Below, piece by piece: positions 63,355 through 64,000 of a DNA stretch of 64,000 bases. The notes below the pieces were generated by a model, which saw only the letters and a list, made by a program, of their open reading frames with translations, ran no database searches and was not told where the DNA came from. This DNA comes from Evansella cellulosilytica DSM 2522 (lineage in GTDB: Bacteria; Bacillota; Bacilli; Bacillales; Salisediminibacteriaceae). Position numbers and translations under genes: made by a program. The stretch is from assembly GCF_000177235.2 (NCBI RefSeq), contig NC_014829.1:4278001-4342000 (forward strand), given 5' to 3'. Every line of letters starts with the position of its first letter. Positions within the stretch are counted from its first letter, which is position 1.

Positions 63355-64000
63355 CTAAACATTTATGTAGTACGTGTCATATCGTTCTTTAAAAATGTAG
63401 CCAAGTTTCTCGGCAAGATGAATAGATTCTTCGTTCGCGCCATCCCAACTAGCATATTTCCCTCTATGTAAACAATCTAGTATTATGGCAGCTGCTACTA
63501 TAGTTGCTAAACCTTTCTTTCTAAAGTTTGGGTGAGTGGCAACTTCTATTTCGATACCGTCGTTGTATATACTATACGATGTTGCCGCAGATACTACTTG
63601 GTCATCATGGGAAATAGCATACCCCACGCCTCTATTAATAAAATCATCTATCGATTCGAACTGACTTACAAAATCTTCGGAGAGCTCTTGGAATGTGGGA
63701 TCCTCAGCTACTTTTTTATCTACTTTTTGCATTTTATACTCTTTTGGTAATTGAGAAGCTATTTTTTCTAAATGTGTCCTCTGTAAATGCTCACGATTCT
63801 TACTGAAGCGATAGCGCTGAAATTTTTCAAATGAATCTTTATGAACTTTCTCGATCCGCTCTTTCCATTCAGTGCTCTGCACAATGACTAGTGGAAACTC
63901 GGGAAGATTGTGTAGTAACTGTTCCGCTCCTTCTGCATAAGGGTCCCCTGCATAAAATACGAAAATGCCTACCGTTATTTGTGCAACGGTTGGCGTTTCA
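63355..64000 (-). CDS. GNAT acetyltransferase, large C-terminal part (runs off window)
   Basis: The frame is open to the window edge (at least 214 residues), so the internal GTG at 63882 is not its start. Upstream codons read FVFYAGDPYAEGAEQLLHNLP. The acetyl-CoA motif HPNFRKKGLATIVAAAIILDCL and the final LAEKLGYIFKERYDTYYI identify the GNAT_acetyltran-type fold. Confidence 0.85.
   Translation of the reverse strand, partial: ETPTVAQITVGIFVFYAGDPYAEGAEQLLHNLPEFPLVIVQSTEWKERIEKVHKDSFEKFQRYRFSKNREHLQRTHLEKIASQLPKEYKMQKVDKKVAEDPTFQELSEDFVSQFESIDDFINRGVGYAISHDDQVVSAATSYSIYNDGIEIEVATHPNFRKKGLATIVAAAIILDCLHRGKYASWDGANEESIHLAEKLGYIFKERYDTYYINV

Noticed and set aside
63355-63882. Complete 175-aa acetyltransferase starting at GTG 63882
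   Set aside because: The frame stays open upstream with family-like sequence to the window edge, so the gene is truncated by the window.

Overview
The window looks like chromosomal DNA of a low-GC, spore-former-type member of the Bacillaceae. Ribosome binding sites are strong (AAGGAGG-like), TTG and GTG starts are common, and the genes include Bacillus-type families: DUF3231, a YczI-like DUF3953 protein, a YdhG-like iron chaperone, a CzrA-type repressor with a CzcD-type exporter, and a C30 (CrtM/CrtN) carotenoid cluster. I cannot name the species. No rRNA, tRNA, CRISPR array, prophage or replication origin is visible.

Layout. 1-18.9 kb: mostly minus-strand, single-gene accessory units (kinase-like fragment, Nudix hydrolase, methyltransferase, serine hydrolase, VOC, YciI, GNAT, arylamine N-acetyltransferase, DinB-like proteins, lipoproteins, small membrane proteins), with a NERD protein and a chemotaxis receptor on the plus strand. 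19-26.3 kb: a GGDEF-EAL protein, small conserved proteins and repeat arrays. 27.4-34.2 kb: a divergent carotenoid locus, crtM-crtN leftward and hydratase-like / acyltransferase / glycosyltransferase / CrtP-like oxidase rightward. crtN is split by a one-base frameshift. The shared promoter region carries two pairs of 11-bp direct repeats that match the CarH/LitR operator pattern. 34.7-44.2 kb: a 1,622-residue sortase-type surface protein with seven 240-bp repeats, next to a large hybrid histidine kinase and a response regulator with a SARP/BTAD-like output. A direct heptamer repeat of SARP type sits upstream of the surface-protein gene. 44.7-63 kb: small membrane proteins, a zinc efflux locus, enzymes, two identical IS3-family elements, three MITE-like elements and a 487-bp tandem duplication.

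The most unusual property is repeat content. About 45 copies of a short hairpin with core GGGACGGTTCT (or GGGACGGACCT), whose arms vary but usually stay complementary, lie between genes, often at their 3' ends. At several loci the hairpin is joined to arrays of a roughly 22-bp unit (GTTACGNGCGATTT plus about 8 variable bases), forming cassettes of about 164-240 bp that are themselves tandemly amplified. Both IS3 copies and all three clear MITE copies are inserted inside this hairpin, each class at one fixed base position. At least four genes take their last codons or stop from it. I know of no name for this family.

Functionally, the carotenoid genes would make a glycosylated, acylated C30 pigment if crtN is functional. 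The two-component system probably controls the surface protein, and the CzrA-like repressor probably controls itself and the zinc exporter through two matching palindromes.
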